From Symbiodinium natans (taxonomy: Eukaryota; Sar; Dinophyceae; Suessiales; Symbiodiniaceae): a DNA stretch of 64,000 bases. Positions 21,079 to 33,065 of this stretch are shown piece after piece (position 1 is the stretch's first letter; every line of letters begins with the position of its first letter). The stretch lies in NCBI GenBank assembly GCA_905221605.1, contig CAJNDS010002481.1, positions 334,463-398,462 of the forward strand, read 5' to 3'. The notes beneath the pieces are model-generated. The model searched no databases. It had not been told where the DNA came from and was given only the letters and a program-made list of their open reading frames with translations. Made by a program: the position numbers and the translations under genes.

Positions 21079-21180
21079 GGGTGGTTGTCAACATTAGGGT
21101 CCCTTTTTGGATCCCTATTATAATACGGCACCTAATCTTTAAGGTACCCCAGAAGGGATCATAGTTTTGACAGCCACCCC
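21079..21180. mobile_element. Short foldback (MITE-like) element, copy 2
   Basis: The left end GGGTGGTTGTCAA is matched by the complement of the right end GGGTGGCTGTCAA (12 of 13). Length is about 102 bp. The core ATACGGCACCT is shared in inverse orientation with 19,411-19,525. Confidence 0.65.
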
Positions 21181-21366
21181 ATAATATCAGAAGTAGATTA
21201 ATCGGTAATATCGAATGCCCAAGATACTGGAAATTGTATACGATACTATGGATCTGCATCTGCCTGCGAAAGCAGTTTGTAGGACATCGGACTCCCAGGC
21301 GCCAAGCAATGGCAGAATCGCCTGGCGGACATTCGAGCACCCATGCACGCAAACCCGAAGCCTAAA

Positions 21367-21409
21367 CCTTAAACCCTAAACCCCAAACTCCAAACCCTAA
21401 ACCCTAAAG
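21367..21409. repeat. Imperfect CCCTAAA array
   Basis: Five to six CCCTAAA-like units with substitutions. The surrounding 21.2-22.7 kb shows no credible exon. Confidence 0.8.
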
Positions 21410-22899
21410 TTTCTTGGACACCCCGTTGAGAGTGGCTCCTGCATTGAACCCCTAAGCCCCTTCTGAAGCCCGCAAGGTAGTCCAGTCCCCCCACCTTGCA
21501 GAGATTCAGGTGAAGGCTATATCAAAAGAAGCACCCGTAGCAAATGCGTGAGTGCACCCACTGGATCCTCGACCCTTAGAAAAGACACGCAAAAAAAACT
21601 CTCCTTTTGTAGAACCCTGAGAAAGTACTTCTCGAACCGTTGTAGAACTCTTACAGAACCGTGTAGAATCTTATAAGAATGTGTGGACATGTTCTGACAC
21701 CAGTTTCAGACCCTCGCCTGCTCCGGCAGTGCCAGGTTTCGCATGGGGATTGCACGCTGCTTCGGGCCAAGATGCTACCGACGACCTGGGCCTTTTTTGG
21801 GGAACCTTTTGGAAGTTGGTTTAGGGTTTTATGGTTCAGCATGGGGTTTCGCAGGTCTTCTAGGCGTGGGCGCTGTCTCCGCGCTCAATATAGAGTCTCG
21901 GTATCGGGACTTCTTGTGGGCCTTTTTGGGGTTTTGGCAGCGTTTAGGTCTGAGGGTGCCTGCTGGGGCTCAGAAGGCTGATGGCTTTGTATGTTTTGAT
22001 GGGGGGAAGGGTCACCCCATCGAAAACTGACTGCTACTTTGGGAAGAGCTCGAACGAATGAGGAACAGAACGATGATCAAGACTCACGGCCGCACCTGAA
22101 AGAACTGTCTCACTTTCAGCTTGCAAAGTGAGTAAACTGGTGGTTCGAGTTGTCAAGGCAGTTACATTGGTCAGACACCACACATATCCTAAACCGTAAA
22201 TGTGCACGTCAAGACCAGATGTGGCTTGAGCTTGAATGGAAGGCCTCGTTTTGTGAACCCAGCAGGCCATCGCGTGAAACACTCCGAAGGGTTGGGATGA
22301 AGCTCACCTTCACCTCGGGTCTTTGCTTGGGTTGTCTCGCGTTTAGGCTTTAAGCTCTTCCCGCGACTTACATCATATCTCACCCCATCCTTCCATGCGA
22401 GCCCTTTTGGCTTTGGCGATTGTGATTTTGGGGTATTCGTTTTAGGCTTCAGGGTTGCAGTCCTGACTCTGGCCTAACATCGAAGCCTTTGCAAGGCCTA
22501 AGTCCTCCAGGCGGCCTCCAAACCTCAAGTCTATGGCACCTATGGTCACTATGGTCTATCTTGCAATAAGCACTGACGTGCTGGTAGTACCCCAGATTCG
22601 ACCCTTCCGGTTGAGGGTCCACAACATGATATACATGATGCGCATGTGGCGCGCATCTAAGCTTCCAGTAATAGACCACGCAAAACCCCTTCTGTCAATC
22701 TCTGACTTACTGAGCGGACTGCTGCGAAGGCAGTCCGTGGGTGAGGCGTGCCTGGCAGCCGGAGCGATTCCCTTCTTGAATTGCGACACAAAGGTGCTGG
22801 CACACCTGGCCCTGCAATGCCTTTTCCTTCTGCCCAGACACGACCAATGGCCTGGAACAGGCTAACCGCGGCCAACTATCAGGTGGCCTCTCTGAGAAT

Positions 22900-24578
22900 T
22901 GCGGGGACGAGGGGGGGGAGGCGGTGGACGAGCTGACGCTTGCCGGAGACCGGGTGGCATGGCAGGTGCGGCAGTGCTGGGAAAGAGGCCTGGTAGCTTT
23001 TCTGGGAACTGGGCGCTCCCTAGCCTGGGCTGTGGCCCCATAGGCGGCTTCCATGTCCTTGATTTTTTGCTTCTGATCCCGGACCAATTGGTTCTCCTCG
23101 ATGCCGTTGATGGCCAGCATCCCAGAGAAGATGTGCAGCGCCCACAAGGCGAACCAGGCGAGGAACCATGGCAGCCGGCCCATCTCGATGTTGAAGACCA
23201 GGGCATTGGACAGGATCGCGTCGAAATAGTCGGAACGTGCCAGGAAGACACCCACAATGGCGCTGAGCAGCAGACCTCGCAGCAACAGCTGGAGTCGTAG
23301 TGGTTGGCACATTTTCCGCACCTCCGGCTCTTCCAAGCAACCGAGGAGATGAAGCGGACCGCCTACTGCGGTGTTCCAGCGAGTCACCCACGGGCGGCTT
23401 CGGCACACGCTGTTGTCCTTGCACAGGATGGTGGAGAGGGAGTAAAAGAGCAGCGCCGCTGCGACGAAAGCGACGAAGAGCGGGGTATGCACAAGCATGG
23501 GCTTGGTGAGGCCTTGGAGCATATCAAGGGCAAGGTTGTAGACTTTGTAGAGGAGCTTCTCGGCCTCTGCGGCCTCTGCATTGTTCAGAACACCTTCAAA
23601 ATCCTTGATGCCCTTTCCACCGAATTTTTTTGGGTCGAAACTGCGAACCGCCTGGACTATTGTTGCGAGCATCAGGTCCAGTCCGGAAGCCATAGCATTG
23701 CCAAGCTGGTCGGTAAAGCTTGAGGTCAGCACTAGAATAGAAGTGATCTCGAGCATGATGATGTCGATGCCAACGTGCATAACGACCGGGAGCTTGTGGT
23801 GCCTAAGGCCGCGCTTTCCATGCACCATCTCAGCAAGTGGTTGTACGGATGCCAGCAGAAATGCCAGCCCCAGCAGGAAGCGAGGCTGCAACAACCGCCA
23901 GGATTTCAGCAGTATCGGCGCGCTGCTCTGACCTATAGCAATGGATCTGCGAACCAGACGAATGAATGCTTTCCACGGGAACAGCTGTGCGAGCAGCTTG
24001 GTCCCTGGCTTGTCGATCAACTTCTGCAACAATTCCTTCACGCTCCTCTCCAGCTCTCCGCTCTTTTCCATCTTCTCACGCATGGCCAAAGTTAAAATGT
24101 GATTGAAGGACCTGGTTGGGCCTTGTGGTAGGTCCTCGTCTATACATACCTCGAAACCACAAATCAACTGATGATTTCCTTCCCCTGGCTGCACTTGCCA
24201 GTTGGATTGATCACAATGTGCGGCACGCCAGATGTCCCCCTCGGCTTTGTGCCACTCGTCAAGCAAAGTGCGGTTCAATTCATCAAGCGTCTTGGCCATT
24301 GAAAGGTTGTAATTCCATGCTCGGAGCTCAGCCAGGGCCGCCTTGGACTCAGCGTTGCTCGTACAAGCCAGGCCCATGCCGAGAGGGAGATCCACGAGGC
24401 ATGTTTCCGAGGTTTTCTCGACGAAGTCGGCGAGGGCACTGGGCCGATTGGTGCCCCGGATGATGTGCCTGCTGAGTGTTGCGGAGAGCTGGCACATAGG
24501 AGCCTCGATCACGGAGCGGCTGGCGAGGTACAAGGAGACCATGGACATGGGGATTCCCCTGCCGAGCGCCTGCCTCAC
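22900..24578 (-). CDS. Large membrane-protein exon
   Basis: The exon begins after CTTGCCCAG at 24,578 and is open for about 560 codons. The first 180 residues are hydrophilic (MAKTLDELNRTLLDEWHKAE, ICGFEVCIDEDLPQGP). Membrane segments follow: FLLGLAFLLASVQPLAEM, IDIIMLEITSILVLTSS, TPLFVAFVAAALLFYSLSTI, LLLRGLLLSAIVGVFLA and WFLAWFALWALHIFSGMLAI. The end turns charged (QKQKIKDMEAAYGATAQA). The open frame continues to 22,707, but the sequence after about 22,990 is Ser/Pro-rich and probably intronic; a GC donor near 23,025 is possible. No known transporter signature is visible. It lies between the 24.8-25.1 kb exon and the 20.9 kb exon. Confidence 0.75.
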
Positions 24579-24774
24579 CTGGGCAAGCCAAAAAAGTGGG
24601 TGGGCAAGCCTAGAGTGCCTAGAGCCTCTACGACGAGATCCTCCTTTGCGACGATCCCTTCAACTCAAAATGGTTCCCAGTAATCTAGAAAGAAGACATG
24701 ACATGGCGTTCTTTTGCCTAGTGGGGACTCTCTAAGGGAACCCGAAGCTCAGAGATTTCTGGAAGCGAGATCCT

Positions 24775-25069
24775 ACCTGGCACCTTGAGCCGGTCCCAGG
24801 GCTGGACTCTGCTGCCGGCCACCAGCTCCCTTCCGTGGCGCCGCAGCAGCAGGGCCAAGTCCAGGTCCACCGCAGCCGCTTGCGCCAGGGCCGAGTCGTC
24901 CTTTTCCTCCAGGTAGCTCAGGGGCCAGGAAGACCACGTCAAAGCGGCGGTCCGGGAAGAACAGGATCTGGGAGGAGTTGTAGAGGAGGGTGTACCAGGA
25001 AATGAGCCACGATGCCACGAAGGCCGCCACCTGTAGCGTGGGCCGCACCTTCGGCCGATGCTCTTCCAT
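24775..25069 (-). CDS. First exon of the membrane gene, with a one-base frame change
   Basis: An ATG at 25,069 starts MEEHRPKVRPTLQVAAFVAS, then WLISWYTLLYNSSQILFFPD and RRFDVVFLAP. Downstream the good frame shifts and reads LSYLEEKDDSALAQAAAVDL, then DLALLLRRHGRELVAGSRVQ, then PWDRLKVPG before a donor (CCAG|GTAGG). The shift near 24,925 leaves no room for an intron, so a one-base indel (real or sequencing error) is likely. The VVFLAP...LEE segment resembles the VVFLTSKY...FE segment of the receptor at 29.8 kb, which may indicate distant relationship. Confidence 0.6.
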
Positions 25070-26039
25070 GCTGAAAAAATCTGGCTTACGCCTGGAGGAT
25101 ATGGAATTGCTTGCGGTCTGAACACATTGGTTCCGTTGGGCTCGGCCTGAGCCGCAGGGTCAAACAACGAGGCGAGTTGGAATCAGCAAGACTTCTGTGC
25201 GCCGCACTGGTTCTCAAGATGTTGGGGTGGGGGGTGGGCGATTCCTACAACAGTTCTTGTAAAGTCCTCTGCAGGGCCCTTGAGGCAAACTCTCTAGGCT
25301 CTGCGACTCCACATTCTCGATGCTGCCTCGTGCCAGAAATGGCTTGTTTGAAGACAGTGGGCATGTCGACAGTGTCACAGAGCGCAGTTGCCTGGGAAAG
25401 CAAGTGCATGAGTGAACAAAAACTAACTAGAGAAGTGCTCCCTCGCGACTTAGCGAATCCCTACACTGCCCTACACTTTTTCCCAGTTCACCTTTTAAGA
25501 ACGAGCAGGCCTCTTTGTTTGGGTACCTCAGCGCTCTGAGATTGAGGCGCACCTGTCTCCACTCGAACAGGGCAGCTCATGGTCCGTGACCTCGTCGAAA
25601 CGGACAGGGACCGGAATGTACGTGAGGGGCACTGGCGCACAACATGTAAGATAGAAAGGACAGTGCAGCTAGCGAGGTAGAGCGTTGGCAGTCTCGCTTG
25701 TCAGTGCGTTTGCGAGCTAAGTTCTCGGGCAAGCTACGTGATTGGGCTCTTCTGCGGAGACTCGCAGCTGACTGAAAGCTAGTCTTCTAACTCCGTGAAA
25801 CGTTTAGGAGGTTTGCTAGGCGTTGGTGGTGGGTTCAAGAGGGCCCTCTTACGCGCCTACGCACCTCCACAGCACATGCCAGCCAGGTTGTTACACCAAA
25901 GTCAATCCTAAACCCTTCCCTGTTTCACATCCTTTCGCCATTGTGCCTGCTGTGCACGCGTCTAGCACCGCATACAGTGTGGCAGAATCGGCAGAATCTT
26001 ATCCAACCTTTAATTGCAAACGATTACAGGACCAGGCGC

Positions 26040-26690
26040 ACGGACTCGCAGGGCTTTGCTTTTCCGTTTTCTCGAGGCATGTTTGGCAGACCTCGACGCC
26101 TTTGACGTGCACAAACGGCGCCAGATCTACGAGGTCTTCCGATACTTCGGGACGGCCCTTCCTTTGGATTCGTTGCCACTGGTCGTGTCGCAGCTACCCC
26201 TGTCACGGAGCCTGCCAGACCGAGCGTTGCAAAGCCAGTCCAAGTTCCCCCGACACTTCCTGCGCCTCCTGTTCGTCGCCCAGGTTCTTCCCTCTCAATT
26301 CCGTCTGCTGTGCCTACTTCGGCAGTGCCAAAAGCTTCAGCGATGGAGAGACCACAGGTGTTGTGATTGCAAAGGCCAGGCGCGACCCCGGAGCCTGCGA
26401 GACCCCCTCCCTGACGACTCCAGGAGTAGGAGAAAGTGGTTGTCATCGAGGAGCCCACAATGGCACCACAGCAACCACCTTTGCCCAAAAGCGACAGTGA
26501 TCTCCGACAGTTGCAAGTGACGTTAGGCTTTTGGCTTTGCTCTGCGTGGGGCCATGACGTTTTCGGAGCCCGCCCCGTTTGACCCCTCTGTTGGCGGAGA
26601 CAACGCGGGTGCCCAATGACTCTCTCTCACACTCAGTTTAGGATGCGATTCAGATGGGACAAAGATCGGGCGGTCGAGGCTTCCAAAGTT
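26040..26690 (+). CDS. Uncertain plus-strand coding region
   Basis: Plus frames give a Pro/Val/Ala-rich stretch (VAATPVTEPARPSVAKPVQV) and then VVVIEEPTMAPQQPPLPKSD with SDLRQLQV. A frame containing RGAMTFSEPAPFDPSVGG spans 26,535-26,600 and has a relative in reverse orientation at 54.1 kb (RGAMTFSEPRSCL). This would be the main plus-strand exception in the window. The frames do not join without introns. Confidence 0.3.
26531..26615 (+). repeat. Segment repeated in inverse orientation at 54.07-54.16 kb
   Basis: CTGCGTGGGGCCATGACGTT and the following 60 bases match the complement of 54,065-54,160 with substitutions. Both copies lie just left of the start of a duplicated receptor segment, in opposite orientation. 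Confidence 0.65.
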
Positions 26691-26696
26691 GAGGAC

Positions 26697-29600
26697 TCAG
26701 GTGAAGTCAAGTTCGTGTCTGCGGGCCCACACTTCTGAGGCCTTCGTGCCTCCTTGAGCTGAAGCCGTCACCTTACTTCCTAGCCTGGCAAACCCACTAA
26801 GCTTACATTCTGCCCTTGATACTGCAAGCTCACGAAAGCCTAATCTCACAGTCAAGACCTCGCCCATAACTGCCGCCGTGCAAGGACCCAGGAAGCGCAA
26901 GCTGTGCTTCTGGGCTGATTCAGCTCTGCAACATCACTCTGGGGCAGAATCCGTCAGGGGGTTGCGCGGTCCCTTTTCCGACTGTTGCAGGGGCAATCCT
27001 GGCAAAGTCGCGAGCTCACTTGCCCTCCTGCCTGCCACAGGGACGAAGGGAAGCGAGTTGGCCAGCAGCGCCATGAGCAAGTGTCATGATGGGAGTGAGG
27101 GACAAAGGCAGCTACCTTAAGGGCTCCGGGCGTAAACAGCGAAAAGGGAAAGGGGCTTGGAAAGAAGCGGCAGAAGCATGAGGACGAGGCGTGGCTTGTA
27201 GAAAGCAGCTTAAGCCCTCCGAACCTGCCGCCCCTTGGGGATGCCGAAGACATCAGACAAAGGCACTGACAACCCCGCAAGGGCCCCAAACCGGCTGAGA
27301 ACACGCAACGGAGCCCATATTTCAGCCCAAGTAGGCGCCGGGATCTCTGCCCAACTACGAGACGAGTTTTGCTTCCTTGCCTCGCAGTTTGAAAGTGTTC
27401 CCTGAGGAGCTCCGTCACAACGCGGGCGCTCATGGAGATGCCTCGCTAAGTGTATGTAGTCATGACAGTTATGCAAGGGTGGTGGGTCCGGGCGGTGTTG
27501 AACCACCAAGAGTGCATGCGCGAACCGGAGCCCGACAATAGAATAATCCCACTCGTTAATTGCAGATCTGCATATGATGCAAAGCAGACGCCAAGACCAC
27601 CTTGCAGAAATGAGCGGCGGTAGTACAGTCCATCCCTAAGCCACAATGCTTTCTAGGTTTAGTCCTGCTGGCAAGAGGCTGGCAACGCCTGCCACCGCTG
27701 CAGTGGTGATGATGATGGCCTGCTGCGTGCGCACGGAGTGCCCCCAGTGGAACTCGTTTGCAAGCCTCAGTGGAAGAAGGATTCTAGGGCAAATGGCTGG
27801 CAACAATGACAGCGCAACAAGACTGTTCAGAGAGAGAATCCCCCCCCCATCACTTTCTTGTCCAATTTGGCGCTTCTGAACGGAGGAACCCTCTCTGCCA
27901 CCCCTTGAAATACGGCAAGAGCAAGGAGGGGGCGCTTGCCAGCAGGCGGCAAGCCGGAGACGCTGACGATCATGTACATGGCCGTGGACAGCAAGATGAT
28001 CTCAATCCTCCAGGACTGCAGGGGGGCTTAGGACTTATAGGGCCCCTTTGGGACTTTTAAGGTTCAAGGATTGCTGGGCTCAGTGCTTTCAGGTTCGGGA
28101 GATGCGGGGTGGATTTTGGGGGCGCGAAGCTTCAGGCTGCTCCAGCAAAGTCCTTCAGGGCTTGCCTGCCTCTAGGGGCTCCGCCTGCAGCTTGGCCTTT
28201 TCAAGGACCGCTTTAGGGTGCAAGCTGCCTAAAACCAGGTGCACATCTTTGTAAGGCACCCGAAAGCCAAGGTAAAGGCAGGAGCCTAGCCGCACCATTT
28301 TGAAAGAGACAGCCACAAAAAAACCCCCAAGCCCAGCGCTCCGGTTCCATTCCGGCGTGTGGTAGGGGTTGAAGGCCATGTAGCTGATCAGCGATGTGAG
28401 GATCACTGCGCCTGAGCCCAGAGCATTCAAGGGGCCTACATAAATCAGAAGAAGGGATCTAGGGTTTCGTCGCTCACTCTCTCACAAGGGATCTAGGGTT
28501 TAGGGTTTGTGGGGGATAAACCGAAGAGCGTCTTGGTGTATCTGATGCCAGAACTATCATGGGAAGCAGAGGGGAACAACAGCAGCAAAGTAGTGGTGAG
28601 GCTCCTGGATAATGCTGAGTCCGTACAAGCGAAGAGGCTAGGCGAAGGGGAGGACCAGACGATAAGCCCCGAGTGGGCACGTTGGGAGCCTGAAATGTGC
28701 CCCAAAGGACCCTTTTGGCCTCGAAAGGGCCACGCTGCAGGACCATGCACAAGGAATGCTCTGCGTGTCTACACTGAGATACAAGAATCCATCTATGTGT
28801 GCCCCGAGGGAATACGAGGCCATTTTGAAAACCCGCAGCTTCAACTTTGCAGCGCAGCATGACAGCAGGAGCTTGGCAACCCCAACGGCGCGCAAGCAGA
28901 CATCAACGTTGCCCGTTTTTTGGGCTTTGAAGCGAAGTGTTGAGAATTCCTACAAGCGGAAGGAGTCAGGGGGCTGGAGGAGTCAGGGTAAGAGAGTTTC
29001 GCAATCGTCTACATTGTGGATGGTTGTGGCACACAGGAGGTGGAGAAGGAGGAGACGCAGCAGAGCCCTATCGATACACCCTCCTGGAACGCATCGTGCC
29101 ATCTCGTCAAATACGTACCGCAAGGCCATTTTGGGCTGTGCTGGTGTTCAAGGGCCTGCCTCTCAACACCTCCCCAGTTTGTCAGCTGGCGCTCCTCAAA
29201 CTGCAGCAAGTTTCGCTAGGTTGTGTAGCAACGTTCCGCATGTTGTCTCAAACCATTCACCACAATTGACCATGACAACGGGTGTAACTCGGCGTTCAAG
29301 GTAGGTGGTCTTGGGTCTCAAAGCTTGAGCGAAACTCTGCAACCGCGCTCGAGGTTGACAAGGAAACCCCAGAGCCCGGCCTAAGCCAGTCATCTGCAGC
29401 GCCGGCGAGGATGCGATCGGAAGGAAGGCACCGATGAAGGTCAGGAGCATCTTCCTTCATACCCGGAATCTAACACATTCCTCTAGCAACTTTGCTGGGC
29501 TTCTGGGGTTACATGATTCCATGAAGCCGCTTCCAAGGTGTTCTGGCATGTCACAGCTTGAGCAAGCGTTCGGTCGGGTTTAACACTAGAGCTTAGAGGA

Positions 29601-30485
29601 GATAGGCGGGAAGCCGATCCGGGACTCTGGGTTGAGCTAAGACACCATGCCGCGACTTCGGGCAGAGAACAAAAACAGATCATGACTGGTAGCAGCACAA
29701 ATCTCCAAATCTTGCGCTCCTGACCAAACGCTCCGTCTCGAAGAGGGCATGCTCAGGCTTGTACTTGCTGGTCAGGAAGACCACGTGGCTCGGCAAGGGG
29801 TCCTGCAAGGCTCTGCCCCACAGGTGTTTCGCGGCGTAAAGGTCTGCGACAAGTGTCTAGGGAGAATGGGTTTATTCGCACAAATAGGCTCAGGGGTCGT
29901 CCACAGGTACCAAGTCCAACTCTTGGCAGGGGAGCCTCTATATGACAGCCCTGTCTGGTCTTAGGCTGCAGGGGTCGAGGTCGCAAACGTTGTGGGCGTC
30001 ACAAAAGCGTACGGCTTTAGTGCTTCGGGCCGAGGCTGACCGCAGCTTTCAAACTTAGCAAGTCGAAGGCTGTATGCCACCTGGTCACACAAATCTAAGC
30101 GTCCGAACCCAGCAATGCCCGAACATGCCCGAACCGGAGCTTCTTGCCAGCCTAAGCTTGACCCATGAGAGTGGATCACACACCCACCCCTGTGCAAACC
30201 CCAGCCTCGGTGGACCTCGAGAGGCGCAGCCTGAGGAAGCGCGAGGGAAGTCGGGTGGTGTTGGGGTTTTAAAATGTTTTCTGTGCTCCCCGGCTGCTGT
30301 GCCTAATGCTGAAGTGTGGGGGTTTACGAAATATGGGAATCCTAATACAGACCCCAAATAGGAGGATTCCCATTATAATAAGGACCCCCAAGAAGGTACC
30401 CCTAATGTCGGAAACCCCAATATGAGCAGGAGGCCATGTCCAGAGCGCGGCGCCAAAGCACAGCGCGAACCCGCCTAGGACCTGC
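26697..30485 (-). CDS. Receptor-like gene copy A, C-terminal membrane exons
   Basis: Exons read downward. ~30,480: VLGGFALCFGAALWTWPPAH. ~29,830: GRALQDPLPSHVVFLTSKYK with PEHALFETERLVRSARFG. ~29,455: MLLTFIGAFLPIASSPALQM. ~28,440: LGSGAVILTSLISYMAFNPY with HTPEWN. ~28,020: SWRIEIILLSTAMYMIVSVS. ~27,775: LANEFHWGHSVRTQQAIIIT with TAAVAGVASLLPAG. ~27,435: SARVVTELLREHFQTARQGS. ~27,075: LLMALLANSLPFVPVAGRRA. The last exon ends at 26,697. VVFLTSKYKPE...FE followed by membrane helices is typical of dinoflagellate multipass receptors with EGF-like or beta-helix ectodomains. Every block recurs in copy B, and in the last exon the indels between copies keep the frame. Ligand and signalling output unknown. 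Confidence 0.65.
30318..30418. mobile_element. Foldback insertion present only in copy A
   Basis: Ends GGGGTTTACGA and TCGGAAACCCC are inverted repeats (10 of 11), and an inner hairpin pairs ATGGGAATCCT with AGGATTCCCAT. Copy B (57,776-57,803) has the uninterrupted site: CCTAAGACTGAATATGGAGC. Confidence 0.7.
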
Positions 30486-31239
30486 GGCTGTGCGGTGCAG
30501 GAGGGCGGGAGTTGGAGAGGAGGATTTGCACTTAGGAATGCGGAATCACAGTGGGGTTTGGCCGGGTCTCGTCTCTACACTGAAAGCCCCCAAGCCTAAC
30601 GCCCAGAAACGTGGGAGATTGAGAGGACCTTCCATAACCACAGCATCAGGTTCAGGGCGTAAAGTGCTTTAAGTTCATGGGAAGGTGTCGAAGAGAATTT
30701 CAGGTGTTGCGAGGCCTGGGCAGCTCCGACGATCGGGGAGCCGGATGGCAGGAAGGGGCCTGGGACTTGCCATGCGCCCCCGGAAAGTGTTGTTGAGGGT
30801 TTACGCAGGAGGGTTGAAGCGTGGGGTCTTCAAACCTTGGGTCGTTCAGTTAAGAACCGAATGCCTGCTTCGTTTGCATGATACCCCTAGAATCATATAA
30901 ATCAAAAGCCCAACACGCACCCTCCCAACCGAAAACACCCACAAGAGGCCTGAACTGCAGGCTCGCCAGCAAGATCCAGATCCAAGGGGCACTCTAGGCC
31001 CTGGAATCCAGAGCCATCGTCTCGCTCCAGGCGGAAACCTGAAATTGTGAGAAAAGGAGAACTTGGCCTAGTCTCATCTACACGCTCAATTCCTTGGCAA
31101 GAAGGCCCCTCCAAGGGCAAAACTCCGCAAACCCTTTTGAGTCGTGGAGCTGCTAATGACTTGAGGTGCGCGGCTATTCTTTAGCACCAGCTGTTTAGGC
31201 GGGCTTCAGCTTCAGCAGCCAACCTTGCCCCTGCACCCC

Positions 31240-33065
31240 GAAATTTTCTTCAAAGGCTGTGAGAGGATTCTGAGACGGCTGGGGCCCCTGGCAAACCAAG
31301 TACTTCCCGAAGTCGGCGGCGATGCTCGGCAGGAAGCAGTTGAGGCCTGATGCGATGGAGAAGGGCTGAAGGAATCGGGGACAACAAGTACCCGTTTCCT
31401 CTCTTTCCTCTCAACCCTCAGCTCCAGCACCTAGCACCTTTTGTCGGTTTTGCAGCAGGTTGCGGACGACTGAAGGGTTTCGATTTCGAGCTCCACTCGG
31501 CGAGTCCATTATTTCCTTTTTGCAAGCCCCTTCCTTCTGCTTGCTTCGGGCCAGCCCCCCAAAGCTCAAAGGACCTTCCCAAAAACCAGGCCAGGCGAGA
31601 CGGCGCAACCAAAGGAACCCTTCCTCTTCTTACGGGGCCCTTGTGGGCCATGAGGCCCCTAAGCTCTCCGAAGCTCTCCACTCAAACACTTCCCAAACCC
31701 AAGAGTCTGCCTGCTCCACAAATGTGCTCTCAACCCTAGAGGACCCTCAAAGCCTACCTCCTTTAAAGCAAAAATCTGGGGATGATCTCTCCACGCCAGT
31801 GCCTGCAATGAGCGCAGCGCGGCCATCCTTCGCCAAGGACAGCAGCGCAACCAGCACGGCTGCCACGGCCTACATATGCCTACGTCATGAGGGTTGTGAA
31901 TTTCAAAGCTTGGTGCTGTAGGGTGATATGGAAGTGTGAGGCTAGGCTTCTTGCTGCGCGACTTCCTCTTGCAACGGGCCTTTTCCTCCATCCAAGAAAG
32001 ACCCTATGCAAGGCAACGGCCCCTGAACCGGAACCCCCTGTGACCAAGGATCGCTCGGAGGGGGTGAGTCTGCTAAGCTACCCCGTGCAGCCGCGCAGCC
32101 ACGTCCAGCAGGTGGGAGCCCCACCTGGGCCACAGCTGACGCTCGAATCTTGGGAGCTTTGTTGGGGTCTTGAGACATCCTGGAACTTTGAAAGGTTGGC
32201 AGCCTAGAATCCCCCACTTCGGCCCAAGCTGCAGGGTCGTTCCATAGCCAAGGTAGGACAAGAGGCACTGCGAGGAGGCAGTGCCCACGGACCCTGCATC
32301 AATGGGGGTTTTGGGTGCAGGGCAAAGTTCCGACGAATATCAGTCTTGCTTGACATCCTCCTCTTCCACGTGCCAGTGCATCCACGGCGGCTGCAGGGTC
32401 CGGCGTGGATTCGGGGGCCCAAGAAGATGACAAGTGACCAGCAAACAAGGTCAGCTCTCAATGACCCACTGCTCGACTTTTTAAGCGGCAACGGCCTTGC
32501 CCAGAACTGGTCTCCGCAACGGCCATAGTCGCATTGAATAAGAAGTGTACCTGTGCTTGGCAGCAAAGCCAAGCTTTTTTAGACGCTGGATAAAATGCAT
32601 GTGGGGTGGCTGTATCACTCTTCATGTCCTTTGCGGTCTGCGTTTGCATCACGGCGGCCATGATCCTGAGCAGCAACAGGGTCCAGACTACTCCAGCAAT
32701 GAATACTTGAGTCAGTTTACACTGGGAGTCACATTAGCAGTGCTTGCTCTAGTCAACCCCAACAGGGCTGCTGGTGCAAGGCTTGTTCGAGCGCTGCAAC
32801 GCCTAGGAAAATGCCTCGCCAAGCGGCGCTGTTGAGATCGTGGCAAAGGCCATGAGCTGATTCAAATACACGCTGCTCTGCTTGAGATCGCCGGCCTCAG
32901 GTTGCAACACTTGGGTTTAGTGCGGTAGCACGGTGCGAAATGCTGCAAGATCTCATCAAGCCAGAGTTCAGGCCAAGGATCTCTCTTGGATCCAAGGGCG
33001 CTTGTGGCTGCCAAGACGAAGAGCACCACGCGCTGCGACAGGAAGATGGCCCACTGCGCCGCCTA
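31240..33065 (-). CDS. Receptor-like gene copy A, membrane core exons
   Basis: Downward: ~33,060 AQWAIFLSQRVVLFVLAATS (a membrane helix after the cysteine-rich region), ~32,893 QPEAGDLKQSSVYLNQLMAF with ATISTAPLG, ~32,706 VFIAGVVWTLLLLRIMAAVM with QTQTAKDMKSDTATP, ~32,340 ELCPAPKTPIDAGSVGTASS with QCLLSYLGYG (less certain), ~31,870 AVAAVLVALLSLAKDGRAAL, ~31,350 SGLNCFLPSIAADFGKYLVC. Acceptors such as CTGACTCAAG at 32,707 fit exon starts. A TAG follows GEAFS near 32,811 where copy B has TGG; it is probably already intronic. Copy B repeats all blocks at 59.0-61.0 kb. Confidence 0.65.

Noticed and set aside
15681-25069. Treating the 14.5-17.8 and 19.1-25.1 kb exons as one gene
   Set aside because: A convincing signal-peptide start at 17,710 and a gene-free 17.8-19.1 kb interval favour two genes, although a single transcript cannot be excluded.
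28810-29160. Spliced-leader-like strings containing GGCCATTTTG
   Set aside because: Only partial match to the dinoflagellate spliced-leader core (CCATTTTGGCTCAAG); the GGCTCAAG end is missing.
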